Origin: Planctomycetota bacterium
GTDB taxonomy: Bacteria; Planctomycetota; Phycisphaerae; Phycisphaerales; SM1A02
Direction: 5' to 3'
DNA length: 8,275 nucleotides
Assembly (NCBI GenBank): GCA_027295435.1
Contig: JAPUKX010000073.1
Coordinates: 1-8,275, forward strand
Below are positions 1-6,458 of this stretch, piece after piece; position 1 is the stretch's first letter, and each line of letters begins with the position of its first letter. Under the pieces are notes generated by a model. That model ran no database searches. It saw only the letters and a list, made by a program, of their open reading frames with translations, and was not told the origin of the DNA. A program made the translations under genes and the position numbers.

Positions 1-466
1 AAAGCAGCCCGGCTGCTGTTCGTGCCGTATGTGAGCGAAGGTTGAGTCCGCAGGTGGTCAGCAACGTGCTGCGGCGGCAATTGGTTCACTAACCGCAGTG
101 GAGCATGGGGACGCTAGGAATAGCACTAGGAAACTGTAATGGGTTGATTTTCTAGTAGTAGTAGATTCCTCCTGGGCGATTTGACGTGTTCGCTCAACCG
201 CACCGACGCCTGTGCCCTAAATTGTGCCCTGACCAGTGGGTTTCACCTGGGTCTCGGGCGGGTAGGCAGTAGGTATGAACCGCACTGGCGCATTGAAAAG
301 CCCCGATACCAATGTTGGAACCGGGGTCCAAAACTCGTTACGGCGAACAAAGCATACGATGTCATCCGCTTGCGGGCAAAGCATCGACCCCTGCTCAATA
401 AATGCCCGGTAGACTCATCCGTCAGGCGGAGCTAGACTGCCCGCTTCTGCCTCTGGACCGTTTTCC
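1..466. other. Upstream region without a supported gene
   Basis: I can support no gene here. Two frames are open from the left edge, one ending at a TGA at 43-45 (peptide KAARLLFVPYVSEG) and one ending at a TAA near 90-92. Either could be the tail of a gene lying outside the window, but both are too short to judge. An 84-codon frame at 181-435 and a 45-codon frame at 275-412 (starting MNRTGALKSPDTNVGTGVQ) match no family I recognise. Small sequence features are a near-palindrome AGCAGCC-C-GGCTGCT at 3-17, CTAGGAA twice (114-120 and 126-132), TGTGCCCT twice around 211-230, a TAG triplet run near 153-164, and a short hairpin CCCCG...CGGGG around 302-327. I found no tRNA arms, no riboswitch I recognise and no convincing promoter for guaA, although the guaA promoter should lie here. 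Confidence 0.5.
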
Positions 467-2047
467 ATGGCTCGATCTACACCGGCCACTGCGGAGCCTC
501 CTCCGCACGTTGATGTCATTGGCATTCTCGATTTTGGCAGCCAGTATGCCCAACTCATCGCCCGGCGCGTTCGGGAAGCTGGGGCGTTCAGCCTCCTGCT
601 CACTCCGCAGACCCCGATCGAACAGATTCGCCGGCTCAAGCCCAAGGGCCTCATCCTTTCCGGCGGGCCGGCGAGCGTAACCCAGCCCGGAGCGGCCCGG
701 TGCGACGAGCGCCTCTTTGACCTGGGGGTCCCGATTCTTGGGATCTGTTACGGGATGCAGCTGGGATGTCAGATTCTCGGCTGCGATGTGGGCAGGACCG
801 CCGCACGCGAGTTCGGCCGGGCCCGTCTCACCATTCACGACCGCAGTGACCTCCTCGCCGACATTCCTTCCAATACAACCGTCTGGATGAGTCACGGCGA
901 TCAGGTGACCGATCTGGCGGACCGATTCGACAGCTTGGCCAGCACATCCACCTGTCCCTACGCCGTCGCTCGCCACAAGACCAGCCCGTTCTACGGCGTG
1001 CAGTTCCATCCCGAGGTCACCCATACACCGCACGGCGTCGAGCTCTTGCGAAACTTCCTCTACAAGATCTGCAAGTGCCGCGGCACCTGGCGGATGGCTG
1101 ACTTCATGGAAACCGAATGCCAACGCATTCGCGAGCGTGTCGGAGAGGCCCAGGTGATCTGCGGGCTCAGCGGCGGGGTCGATTCATCGGTGGTGGCAGC
1201 GCTGCTGGACCGGGCGATCGGTCCTCGGCTGAGCTGCATCTTTGTGGACACCGGCCTCCTGCGCAAGAGCGAGCGGCAGCTCGTTGAGGCCGCGTTCCGC
1301 GACCACTTCCAGACCGAACTGCGTGTCGTGGACGCCTCGGCTGAGTTTCTTGCCGATCTGCAGGGTGTGACCGATCCGCAGGAGAAACGCACAAAGATCG
1401 GCCACCGCTTCATCGAGGTCTTCGAACGCGCTGCGACCGAGATCCAAGGCGATGTAATGTTCCTCGCTCAGGGGACTCTCTATCCGGATGTCATTGAGTC
1501 TGGGCACGGCTTGGCAGGAGCGTCCGCCAATATCAAGGTGCACCACAACGTCGGCGGGCTGCCGGACAACCTGAGCTTCGAGCTCATTGAGCCACTGCGA
1601 AACCTGTTCAAGGATGAAGTGCGGCAGCTCGGCGAAGTGCTTGGCTTGCCCGCTCACATCGTTTGGCGTCACCCCTTCCCAGGCCCCGGCCTCGCGGTGC
1701 GGATCCTTGGCGAAGTGACGATTCAACGTCTCGATCTGCTGCGGGAGTGCGATGAGATTCTCCTGGAAGAAATCATTGCCAACAATCTGTACCGCAGTAT
1801 CGATCAGGTTTTCGCGGTGCTCCTGCCGATTCGATCGGTCGGGGTGATGGGTGATAAGCGGTCGTATGACTCGGTAGTGGCGATCCGTGCCGTGGATACG
1901 CAGGACTTTATGACCGCGGACTGGGCCCGGATTCCTTACGACGTTCTGGCCGGCATCAGCAATCGATTGATCAACGAAGTGCCCGGCGTCAATCGCGTGG
2001 TGTACGACATCTCCTCCAAGCCGCCCGCCACGATCGAATGGGAGTAA
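467..2047 (+). CDS. guaA: GMP synthase (glutamine-hydrolysing)
   Basis: Cytosolic enzyme that converts XMP to GMP using ATP and ammonia released from glutamine, the last step of de novo guanine nucleotide synthesis. The 526-residue protein has the full family architecture. An N-terminal class I glutamine amidotransferase domain begins at ILDFGSQYAQLIARR (about residue 20), with nucleophile Cys94 in GICYGMQ and partners His181 and Glu183 in FHPEV. An ATP-pyrophosphatase domain follows, with P-loop LSGGVDSSV (234-242). The C-terminal dimerisation domain ends with the expected KPPATIEWE. ATG 467 is the only in-frame ATG before the conserved domain; it gives a 19-residue proline-rich leader and has no Shine-Dalgarno upstream. 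The gene stands alone and converges on the PIN-TRAM gene. All key residues are present and I see no sign of damage. Confidence 0.98.
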   Translation: MARSTPATAEPPPHVDVIGILDFGSQYAQLIARRVREAGAFSLLLTPQTPIEQIRRLKPKGLILSGGPASVTQPGAARCDERLFDLGVPILGICYGMQLGCQILGCDVGRTAAREFGRARLTIHDRSDLLADIPSNTTVWMSHGDQVTDLADRFDSLASTSTCPYAVARHKTSPFYGVQFHPEVTHTPHGVELLRNFLYKICKCRGTWRMADFMETECQRIRERVGEAQVICGLSGGVDSSVVAALLDRAIGPRLSCIFVDTGLLRKSERQLVEAAFRDHFQTELRVVDASAEFLADLQGVTDPQEKRTKIGHRFIEVFERAATEIQGDVMFLAQGTLYPDVIESGHGLAGASANIKVHHNVGGLPDNLSFELIEPLRNLFKDEVRQLGEVLGLPAHIVWRHPFPGPGLAVRILGEVTIQRLDLLRECDEILLEEIIANNLYRSIDQVFAVLLPIRSVGVMGDKRSYDSVVAIRAVDTQDFMTADWARIPYDVLAGISNRLINEVPGVNRVVYDISSKPPATIEWE

Positions 2048-2111
2048 CTAGAAGGCTGGACACTTGAGGCTCGAGTTGGGGTTTCGCGCGCGGGGGTTGA
2101 AGGTTCAGCGA

Positions 2112-2134
2112 GCCGCAGCGTCCTCCCTTGCGGC
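2112..2134. terminator. Possible hairpin between convergent genes
   Basis: The 100-base gap between the convergent guaA and PIN-TRAM stop codons contains a perfect 6-bp stem, GCCGCA (2112-2117) with TGCGGC (2129-2134), around an 11-base loop. It could act as a shared terminator. There is no T-run on either side, so intrinsic termination is doubtful and the call rests on position and symmetry alone. Confidence 0.25.
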
Positions 2135-2147
2135 GCATCAACCCGCG

Positions 2148-3401
2148 TCAACGGTCCTGGGTCGGTCTGGTGGCGGTGTGCGGTTGGTCGGTGGCGGCGT
2201 CGGCCATCCGGTGCGTGAAGCTCGCGCGTTGGTCGGGGGCACCTTCAGCAAGACGACCGAAGATCATCCGCCCGGCACTGGTCTGCAACGAGTTCGTCAC
2301 GATGAGCGCGACCTCGGCACCGATGCGGTCGGCTGCCTCTTCTACAACGACCATTGTTCCATCAGCCAGATATCCAACGCCCTGCTGAGCCGATTCTCCA
2401 CGTTTGACGATCTCGATCGTCAGCGGCTCGCCTGGGATCACCTGCGGTTTGATTGCGTTCGCCAGCTCGTTGAGATTCAAGACCCCCACGCCCTTGATCT
2501 GCGCCACTTTGTTCAGGTTGTAGTCGGTCGTCAGGATCCGCATCTTTTGATCGCCCGCCATCTGAAGCAGCATGTGATCGACTGATCGACCCTCCACCTC
2601 GGTGGTGTCGATGGAGAGATCAATAGCGGGGATCTCCTGGAGATTGCTGACCATGGTGAGCCCGCGCCGACCACGACCCCGCTTGAGCTTGTCCGACGAG
2701 TCGGCAAGCATCTGAAGCTCATCCACGACAAACTGCGGTACGACCAGCGGCGCCACGAGAAACCCGGTCCGAGCCAGCGCCTCGATCCGTCCGTCGATCA
2801 GAACCGAGCTGTCGACGAGCAGCGGTCGCACTCCACGAACCTGCTTGGCGAACTCGACATAGGGGATGACCAGGCGAAAATCGTCCTTGGTGGTCAACAC
2901 GACCGACACCGCCAGGTAGCACAGCACGATGGCGATGATGACCTTGCCCAGGCCGAGATAGATCTCCATTCTCGTTGGCGGCTGCCCCGGCTGCTTGATG
3001 TCCCACGCCTCCGCGACGACATCGATCAAAGCCCCAATGGCCAGCGCCCCGATCAGCCCCACGCATATGCCGAGGTACACGCCGACCACCGAGGTGAGTC
3101 GCTTGTTGGGCGTCATCGCGTCAACCACCAAAACGATCACGCCCACAGCCATCGACGCCAGGAACAGCCCGGCGACGGTAGTGAGATCGAACTCTTCGGG
3201 AAGCTCCCCCTTGGCGCTTGCGATCGTAAGAACAGTCACGGTCACCAGCAAGACCAGGAACAGAAGGCGAGCCACCAACAGCAGCAGTTTCTCGGATCGA
3301 AGTTGTTTCTTGGCGAGGATCGCCGGCGGCTCGTAACTTCGATGACCCTCGCGAGTTACCGCCGCGGCGTCGACACCGGATGGAGGAGGCTGCTGGGGCA
3401 T
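2148..3401 (-). CDS. Membrane-anchored PIN-TRAM domain protein (YacL-like)
   Basis: Predicted integral membrane protein with a cytosolic PIN-fold ribonuclease domain and a TRAM RNA-binding domain, the architecture of Bacillus YacL. From the start at 3401 it has 417 residues. Four hydrophobic segments lie at about 38-62, 75-97, 102-130 and 152-171. The PIN domain starts at RPLLVDSSVLIDGRIEAL, with acidic residues expected for the metal site at Asp197, Glu228 (VVDEL), Asp275 (SVDHML) and Asp293 (TTDYNLNK). The TRAM domain covers about 321-385 (GEPLTIEIVKRG ... GVGYLADGTMVVVE). A polar tail of about 30 residues follows. The frame stays open upstream to 3650, but that part would run antisense through the SRP RNA gene and into dnaX and has no family similarity, so I chose ATG 3401 (MPQQPPPS). 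No clear ribosome binding site is seen. The substrate is unknown; a role as an RNase comes from the family, not from this sequence. Confidence 0.88.
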   Translation of the reverse strand: MPQQPPPSGVDAAAVTREGHRSYEPPAILAKKQLRSEKLLLLVARLLFLVLLVTVTVLTIASAKGELPEEFDLTTVAGLFLASMAVGVIVLVVDAMTPNKRLTSVVGVYLGICVGLIGALAIGALIDVVAEAWDIKQPGQPPTRMEIYLGLGKVIIAIVLCYLAVSVVLTTKDDFRLVIPYVEFAKQVRGVRPLLVDSSVLIDGRIEALARTGFLVAPLVVPQFVVDELQMLADSSDKLKRGRGRRGLTMVSNLQEIPAIDLSIDTTEVEGRSVDHMLLQMAGDQKMRILTTDYNLNKVAQIKGVGVLNLNELANAIKPQVIPGEPLTIEIVKRGESAQQGVGYLADGTMVVVEEAADRIGAEVALIVTNSLQTSAGRMIFGRLAEGAPDQRASFTHRMADAATDQPHTATRPTQDR

Positions 3402-3433
3402 CAGCAGAAGTGTACCATAGCCGCCACAGCCGC

Positions 3434-3439
3434 TACGAT
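3434..3439 (+). promoter_or_regulatory. Candidate -10 element for the SRP RNA
   Basis: TACGAT matches 4 of 6 positions of a sigma-70 -10 box. It sits 11 bases before the start of the closing helix of the SRP RNA, so transcription would begin within a few bases of the inferred RNA 5' end. No good -35 box is seen about 17 bases upstream, so this is a weak call supported only by spacing. Confidence 0.25.
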
Positions 3440-3450
3440 GCCTTTGCGTG

Positions 3451-3576
3451 CGGTGGCGAAGGAGACGGCCGGGCCCGTGAGACGGGTGGCCTGTGAATCT
3501 GGTCAGGGCTTGATCGCAGCAGCCATAAGCGGTGTCGTCCGAGCCTGCGGTGTCCTGGCCGTCCTCTCCGCTACCG
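3451..3576 (+). ncRNA. ffs: Signal recognition particle RNA (4.5S-like)
   Basis: RNA scaffold of the signal recognition particle. It binds Ffh and, with FtsY, targets nascent membrane proteins to the translocon. The diagnostic domain IV core is present: GTGAATCTGGTCAGG (3493-3507) on the 5' side and AGCAGCCATAAGCGG (3518-3532) on the 3' side, separated by 10 bases as in E. coli 4.5S RNA. Long-range pairing closes a rod: 3451-3457 with 3570-3576 (7 pairs, one G-U), 3461-3465 with 3565-3569 (5 pairs), and 3466-3470 with 3557-3561 (5 pairs). The midpoint of these helices falls on the apical loop. The position just upstream of dnaX-ybaB-recR matches a common bacterial gene order. The apical loop is unusual: TTGATC (3510-3515) stands where CGGAAG is usual. 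The ends are set by pairing and may be off by several bases. The SRP identity is strong; the exact termini are not. Confidence 0.9.
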
Positions 3577-3622
3577 GCGAAGAAGGCTTGACGCAGGACC
3601 GCCGCGATTGAGCTTCCGGCCC

Positions 3623-3628
3623 AAAGGG
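3623..3628 (+). promoter_or_regulatory. Ribosome binding site of dnaX
   Basis: AAAGGG lies 7 bases before ATG 3636. It matters because the conserved DnaX domain begins about 32 residues further on. The site supports translation from 3636, and therefore translation of the repeat-derived N-terminal extension. Confidence 0.55.
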
Positions 3629-3635
3629 ATGTGCG

Positions 3636-5390
3636 ATGAGTCGGGATCAATCAACCAAGACCGAAACCAGTAGCAAATCAACTGCTCACCTCCAGCCTCA
3701 AGCCTCAAGCCACAAGCCTTCGGCCGGCTACACGGTCCTGGCCCGGCGATATCGTTCGAGAGACTTTGACGAGCTCATCGGGCAAGATCCGATCGCGCAG
3801 ACCCTTCGCAACGCCGTCGAGTCCGGGCGCTGCGCCCACGCCTATTTGTTCTGCGGGACACGCGGGGTCGGCAAGACCTCCATGGCCCGCATCCTGGCCA
3901 AAGCACTCAATGTCACGGATGACCTGCAACAGGCCGATGAGATCGCCGAGGCGATCCTCCGTGGCGATGACCTGGATGTGATCGAGATCGACGGCGCCTC
4001 CAACCGCGGCATCAACGAGGCCAAGGACCTCATTGCCGCCGCCGGCCTGTCCCCAGCCCGGTGCCGCTACAAGATCTACATCATCGATGAAGTCCACATG
4101 CTGACGACTCAGGCGTTCAACGTGCTGCTCAAGACCATGGAAGAGCCGCCATCGCATGTGAAGTTCATCCTCTGCACCACGGAACCACACAAGATCCCCG
4201 CGACCATCCAAAGCCGATGCCAACGGTTCGACTTCCGCTTGATTTCAACGGCCCAGATCAGCGGCCAGTTGCGTGCGATTCTCAACCAGGAGGAGGTTGA
4301 GGCCCAGGAGGAGGTTGTCGCTCAGATCGCACGTTTGGGGCGGGGATCGATGCGCGATGCCTTGAGCCTGCTCGATCGGCTTCTGGCCGCAGGCGAGAAG
4401 ACGCTCACCACCGATTTACTTGAACAGATGCTGGGGCTGCCTGACCATGCGCAGCTTGCAACCTTGGTTGACGCGGTGGCCGAGAGCGATCCGAACGCCG
4501 CACTGCACGCCGGCGCCGCGCTGTTGGCCCGCGGCGCCACGGTTGATCAAGCTCTGGAGATGTTGATTGAATATCTTCGAAATCTGATGATCATCTCGGC
4601 CTGCGGCGCGGACAGTGAGTTGGTTGAGCTCTCAGCGGAAGGGCGGCAGGTGGCCGCTGGGCAGGCTCAAAGGTTTGATCCGGCCGGTCTGGTTCACATG
4701 ATCGCCCTTTGCGATTCGGTCGTTCGCAATACTCGGGGCTCCGCCGCTGCCGCCGCGCTGTTTGATGCGGCCATTGTTCGCCTGTGTATGAGCGAGCATC
4801 TGGCTGACATTGCCGCTTTGCTCGAAAAGGGTCCGGGGGATCCACCGGCTGCTTTGGGCGAGGGGCGAAAAAAAAAAGAGCCGGTGATCACCGCACCCCC
4901 ATCATCGCCCAAGCAGGCGCCTCACGGTGACGCAACGGCTGTCATTGAGACCAAGCCAGTCGCCAGCGGCGACGCCACGCTCGATGGGCGACAGATCTGG
5001 GCCAAGGTGCAAGCCGGCGTCTCCGATTCGCCCGGCGAAAGCGCCAAGATCGAGCGACTGGCCTACCAGTCATTTGACGGTCGGACGCTGCGATTGGCGG
5101 TCGATACCGATGATGTAGGACTCGCGCGCTGGCTGGTGACTCAAACCGAGGCCCTGGCGGACCTGGTCCGCCACGCCACGGGTCGGAGCCTTCAAATCGA
5201 GCTCGATACGACAAGGGCGCAGGCAGCCGAAACGCCGAGAACCAAGGCTGAAAGAATCGACCAGGCCCGGCAATTGCCGTTGGTCACAACGGCTATGGAG
5301 ATCTTCGACGCAACGATCGTCGATGTTCAAGATTCCTCGGAGCCTCCGGCCCGCCAAGACAACGCAGCGGAGAGTGCGCATGATGTTTGA
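3636..5390 (+). CDS. dnaX: DNA polymerase III clamp-loader subunit tau/gamma
   Basis: AAA+ ATPase of the clamp loader, which opens and loads the beta sliding clamp; the full-length form also tethers the polymerase core in family members. The protein has 584 residues. Conserved sequence starts at YTVLARRYRSRDFDELIGQ (residue 32), after a low-complexity extension that contains a translated heptad repeat. Visible motifs are Walker A GTRGVGKTS (74-82), Walker B IIDEVHML (149-156), sensor 1 LCTTEPHKIP (179-188), the arginine-finger motif SRCQRF (193-198) and sensor 2 GRGSMRDALSLLD (236-248). Domain III runs to about residue 395. A charged linker with KKK (412-414) leads to a C-terminal domain at about 450-525. 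The four-cysteine zinc module normally found between Walker A and VIEID is absent. A ten-A run at 4868-4877 could produce a short gamma form. The gene follows the SRP RNA and overlaps ybaB by 11 bases, implying co-transcription. Confidence 0.97.
   Translation: MSRDQSTKTETSSKSTAHLQPQASSHKPSAGYTVLARRYRSRDFDELIGQDPIAQTLRNAVESGRCAHAYLFCGTRGVGKTSMARILAKALNVTDDLQQADEIAEAILRGDDLDVIEIDGASNRGINEAKDLIAAAGLSPARCRYKIYIIDEVHMLTTQAFNVLLKTMEEPPSHVKFILCTTEPHKIPATIQSRCQRFDFRLISTAQISGQLRAILNQEEVEAQEEVVAQIARLGRGSMRDALSLLDRLLAAGEKTLTTDLLEQMLGLPDHAQLATLVDAVAESDPNAALHAGAALLARGATVDQALEMLIEYLRNLMIISACGADSELVELSAEGRQVAAGQAQRFDPAGLVHMIALCDSVVRNTRGSAAAAALFDAAIVRLCMSEHLADIAALLEKGPGDPPAALGEGRKKKEPVITAPPSSPKQAPHGDATAVIETKPVASGDATLDGRQIWAKVQAGVSDSPGESAKIERLAYQSFDGRTLRLAVDTDDVGLARWLVTQTEALADLVRHATGRSLQIELDTTRAQAAETPRTKAERIDQARQLPLVTTAMEIFDATIVDVQDSSEPPARQDNAAESAHDV
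3694..3728 (+). repeat. Heptad repeat copy inside dnaX
   Basis: Three 7-base units (CCTCAAG, CCTCAAG, CCACAAG) plus flank, read in frame as part of QPQASSHKPSAG in the DnaX leader. It matches 5794-5828 in recR at 32 of 35 positions, with differences at 3704, 3722 and 3723. It lies before the conserved domain, so it probably does not disturb the fold. Confidence 0.85.
4868..4877 (+). promoter_or_regulatory. Candidate dnaX slippage site (A10)
   Basis: Ten consecutive A residues follow CG and are read in the zero frame as cgA AAA AAA AAA GAG. This contains the A AAA AAA heptamer in the phase needed for -1 ribosomal slippage and is also long enough for polymerase slippage. The -1 frame ends at TGA 4928-4930, giving a protein of about 431 residues. 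The +1 frame ends at TGA 4885-4887, giving about 417. Both products would keep domains I-III and lose the tau-specific C-terminus. A purine-rich AGGGG (4861-4865) lies just upstream. Recoding at this point is known for E. coli dnaX (ribosomal) and Thermus dnaX (transcriptional); here it is inferred. Confidence 0.6.
4882..4893 (+). repeat. Palindrome just after the A10 run
   Basis: CGGTGATCACCG is a perfect 12-base palindrome that starts 5 bases after the slippery run. In mRNA it could form a 4-bp hairpin with a GAUC loop. That is a weak structure, but it sits where a stimulatory element for frameshifting would be expected. The symmetry is certain; the function is a guess. Confidence 0.4.
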
Positions 5391-5760
5391 GAATCTCAAA
5401 GGCATGGCCGGTCTGGCGGGACTGATGAAAGACCTGCCCAAGATCAAGGCCAAGATGGACGAGATCAAGATGCGGCTCGGTGAGATGACGGTGAGTGCCG
5501 AGACCGGCGGCGGGGCGGTACGGGTGACCGCTAACGGCTTGCTTCGTGTGGTCTCGATCAACCTCGATCAATCACTCATCATCGGCCTGGTCGATCCACA
5601 CAATCCCGACGATCGGGTCGTCGCCGAGGACTTGATCGTGGGCGCGGTCAACGCCGCCCTGCAAAAGGCTCGGGAACTCGCCGAGCGGGAGATGGCCGCG
5701 GCCGCGGGCGAGATGGGGCTGCCGCTACCGCCCGGCGGCCTCAGCGGCCTGATCTCATAA
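5380..5760 (+). CDS. ybaB: Nucleoid-associated protein, YbaB/EbfC family
   Basis: Small DNA-binding protein that coats the nucleoid as a dimer in the characterised family members. This copy has 126 residues, somewhat longer than the usual 100-110. The signature MFENLKGMAGLAGLMKDLPK opens it, followed by an N-terminal helix with KIKAKMDEIKMRLGEM, the beta-strand core GGGAVRVTANGLLRVVSINL (residues 43-62) and a C-terminal helix (LIVGAVNAALQKARELAEREM, 85-105). A Gly/Pro-rich tail ends in GGLSGLIS. The extra length comes from DPHNPDDRV (72-80) before the second helix and from the tail. Two adjacent ATGs at 5380 and 5383 are possible starts; GGAG at 5369-5372 is 7 bases before the first, which I chose. 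The 11-base overlap with the dnaX end suggests translational coupling. Gene order dnaX-ybaB-recR is classic for this family. Confidence 0.94.
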   Translation: MMFENLKGMAGLAGLMKDLPKIKAKMDEIKMRLGEMTVSAETGGGAVRVTANGLLRVVSINLDQSLIIGLVDPHNPDDRVVAEDLIVGAVNAALQKARELAEREMAAAAGEMGLPLPPGGLSGLIS

Positions 5761-5780
5761 GCCCCATTCAGCGATCACCG

Positions 5781-6458
5781 ATGATTGACCCCAAGCCTCA
5801 AGCGTCAAGCCACAAGCCTTCTTCCGGCATCGCCCATCCCGAGCCGGTTGAGCGATTGATACAGGAGTTCGCAAAGCTGCCCGGAATCGGGCGGCGCACC
5901 GCCGAGCGCATGGCCTTCCACCTCCTCAAGGCGAAGCCCAACGACGCGCTGCAGCTGAGCGAGGCGATCGCGGACGTCAAACAAAACGTCCGGCACTGCT
6001 CAATCTGCAATAACCTCACAGATCGGGAGACGTGTCGAATCTGCTCAGATGCGAGTCGCGACGCCTCGAAGGTGTTGGTGGTTGAACAGCCTCAGGACGT
6101 CATCGGCCTTGAGCAGGCTGGAACGTACCGTGGGGTCTATCATGTATTGATGGGACGGCTCGACCCGCTGGGCGGCGTGGAGCCGCAGCATCTGGCCGTG
6201 CAGCTGTTGCTGGACCGCGTTGATCGCCCCCAGCGTAACAGCCAGGCAACGCCCGTCCATGAGATTATCCTGGGGCTGAATCCCAACCTTGAGGGCGACA
6301 CTACGGCCTTGTATTTGGCCGATCAACTGACCGTCCGCGGCGTCAAAGTGACTCGATTGGCCCGTGGTCTGCCTGCAGGCTCCCAGCTTGAATATGCAAG
6401 CAAAGCGGTGCTTGCCGATGCAATTGAGGGACGCCAGGAGATGGTCCGGGACAGCTGA
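5781..6458 (+). CDS. recR: Recombination mediator protein RecR
   Basis: Ring-forming DNA-binding protein that acts with RecO (and RecF) to load RecA on gapped, SSB-coated DNA. Of 225 residues, the conserved part starts at HPEPVERLIQEFAKLPGIG (from residue 19). A helix-hairpin-helix covers 33-49 (LPGIGRRTAERMAFHLL). The zinc finger has Cys73, Cys76, Cys85 and Cys88 in the normal C-x2-C-x8-C-x2-C spacing. The Toprim domain runs from KVLVVEQPQDV (97-107; Glu102) through NPNLEGDTTA to about 180, and the C-terminal GLPAGSQLEYASKAVLADAIEGR is typical. The start at ATG 5781 gives a 16-residue leader (MIDPKPQASSHKPSSG) that is translated heptad repeat. No ATG lies closer to the domain, and the nearest in-frame TTG (5856) would cut conserved residues. 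No Shine-Dalgarno is seen in the 20-base gap after ybaB. Confidence 0.96.
   Translation: MIDPKPQASSHKPSSGIAHPEPVERLIQEFAKLPGIGRRTAERMAFHLLKAKPNDALQLSEAIADVKQNVRHCSICNNLTDRETCRICSDASRDASKVLVVEQPQDVIGLEQAGTYRGVYHVLMGRLDPLGGVEPQHLAVQLLLDRVDRPQRNSQATPVHEIILGLNPNLEGDTTALYLADQLTVRGVKVTRLARGLPAGSQLEYASKAVLADAIEGRQEMVRDS
5794..5828 (+). repeat. Heptad repeat copy inside recR
   Basis: This is the second copy of the 35-base repeat found at 3694-3728, same strand and same reading frame, encoding PQASSHKPSSG in the RecR leader. The spacer just before recR (from 5765, TTCAGCG ATCACCG) is a further degenerate 7-base pattern, so the repeat tract may extend across the start codon. Confidence 0.85.

Noticed and set aside
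181..435. 84-codon open frame upstream of guaA
   Set aside because: No recognised domain, no ribosome binding site and no ATG matching the frame's opening context; short open frames are common in GC-rich DNA.
2064..2585. 173-codon rightward frame opposite the PIN-TRAM gene
   Set aside because: It is antisense to the well-supported TRAM and PIN coding sequence and its peptide resembles no protein family.
3588..3593. TTGACG as a -35 box for dnaX
   Set aside because: No acceptable -10 hexamer lies about 17 bases downstream, so a separate dnaX promoter cannot be supported from this alone.
3402..3650. Upstream 83-codon extension of the PIN-TRAM reading frame
   Set aside because: It runs antisense through the SRP RNA and into the dnaX start, has no hydrophobic or domain character, and a good ATG at 3401 begins just before the membrane region.
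4286..4317. 14-base direct repeat (CCAGGAGGAGGTTG) in dnaX, 18 bases apart
   Set aside because: The encoded segment has the normal family length in this region, so it is not a recent insertion. The match probably reflects chance and Glu-rich codons.
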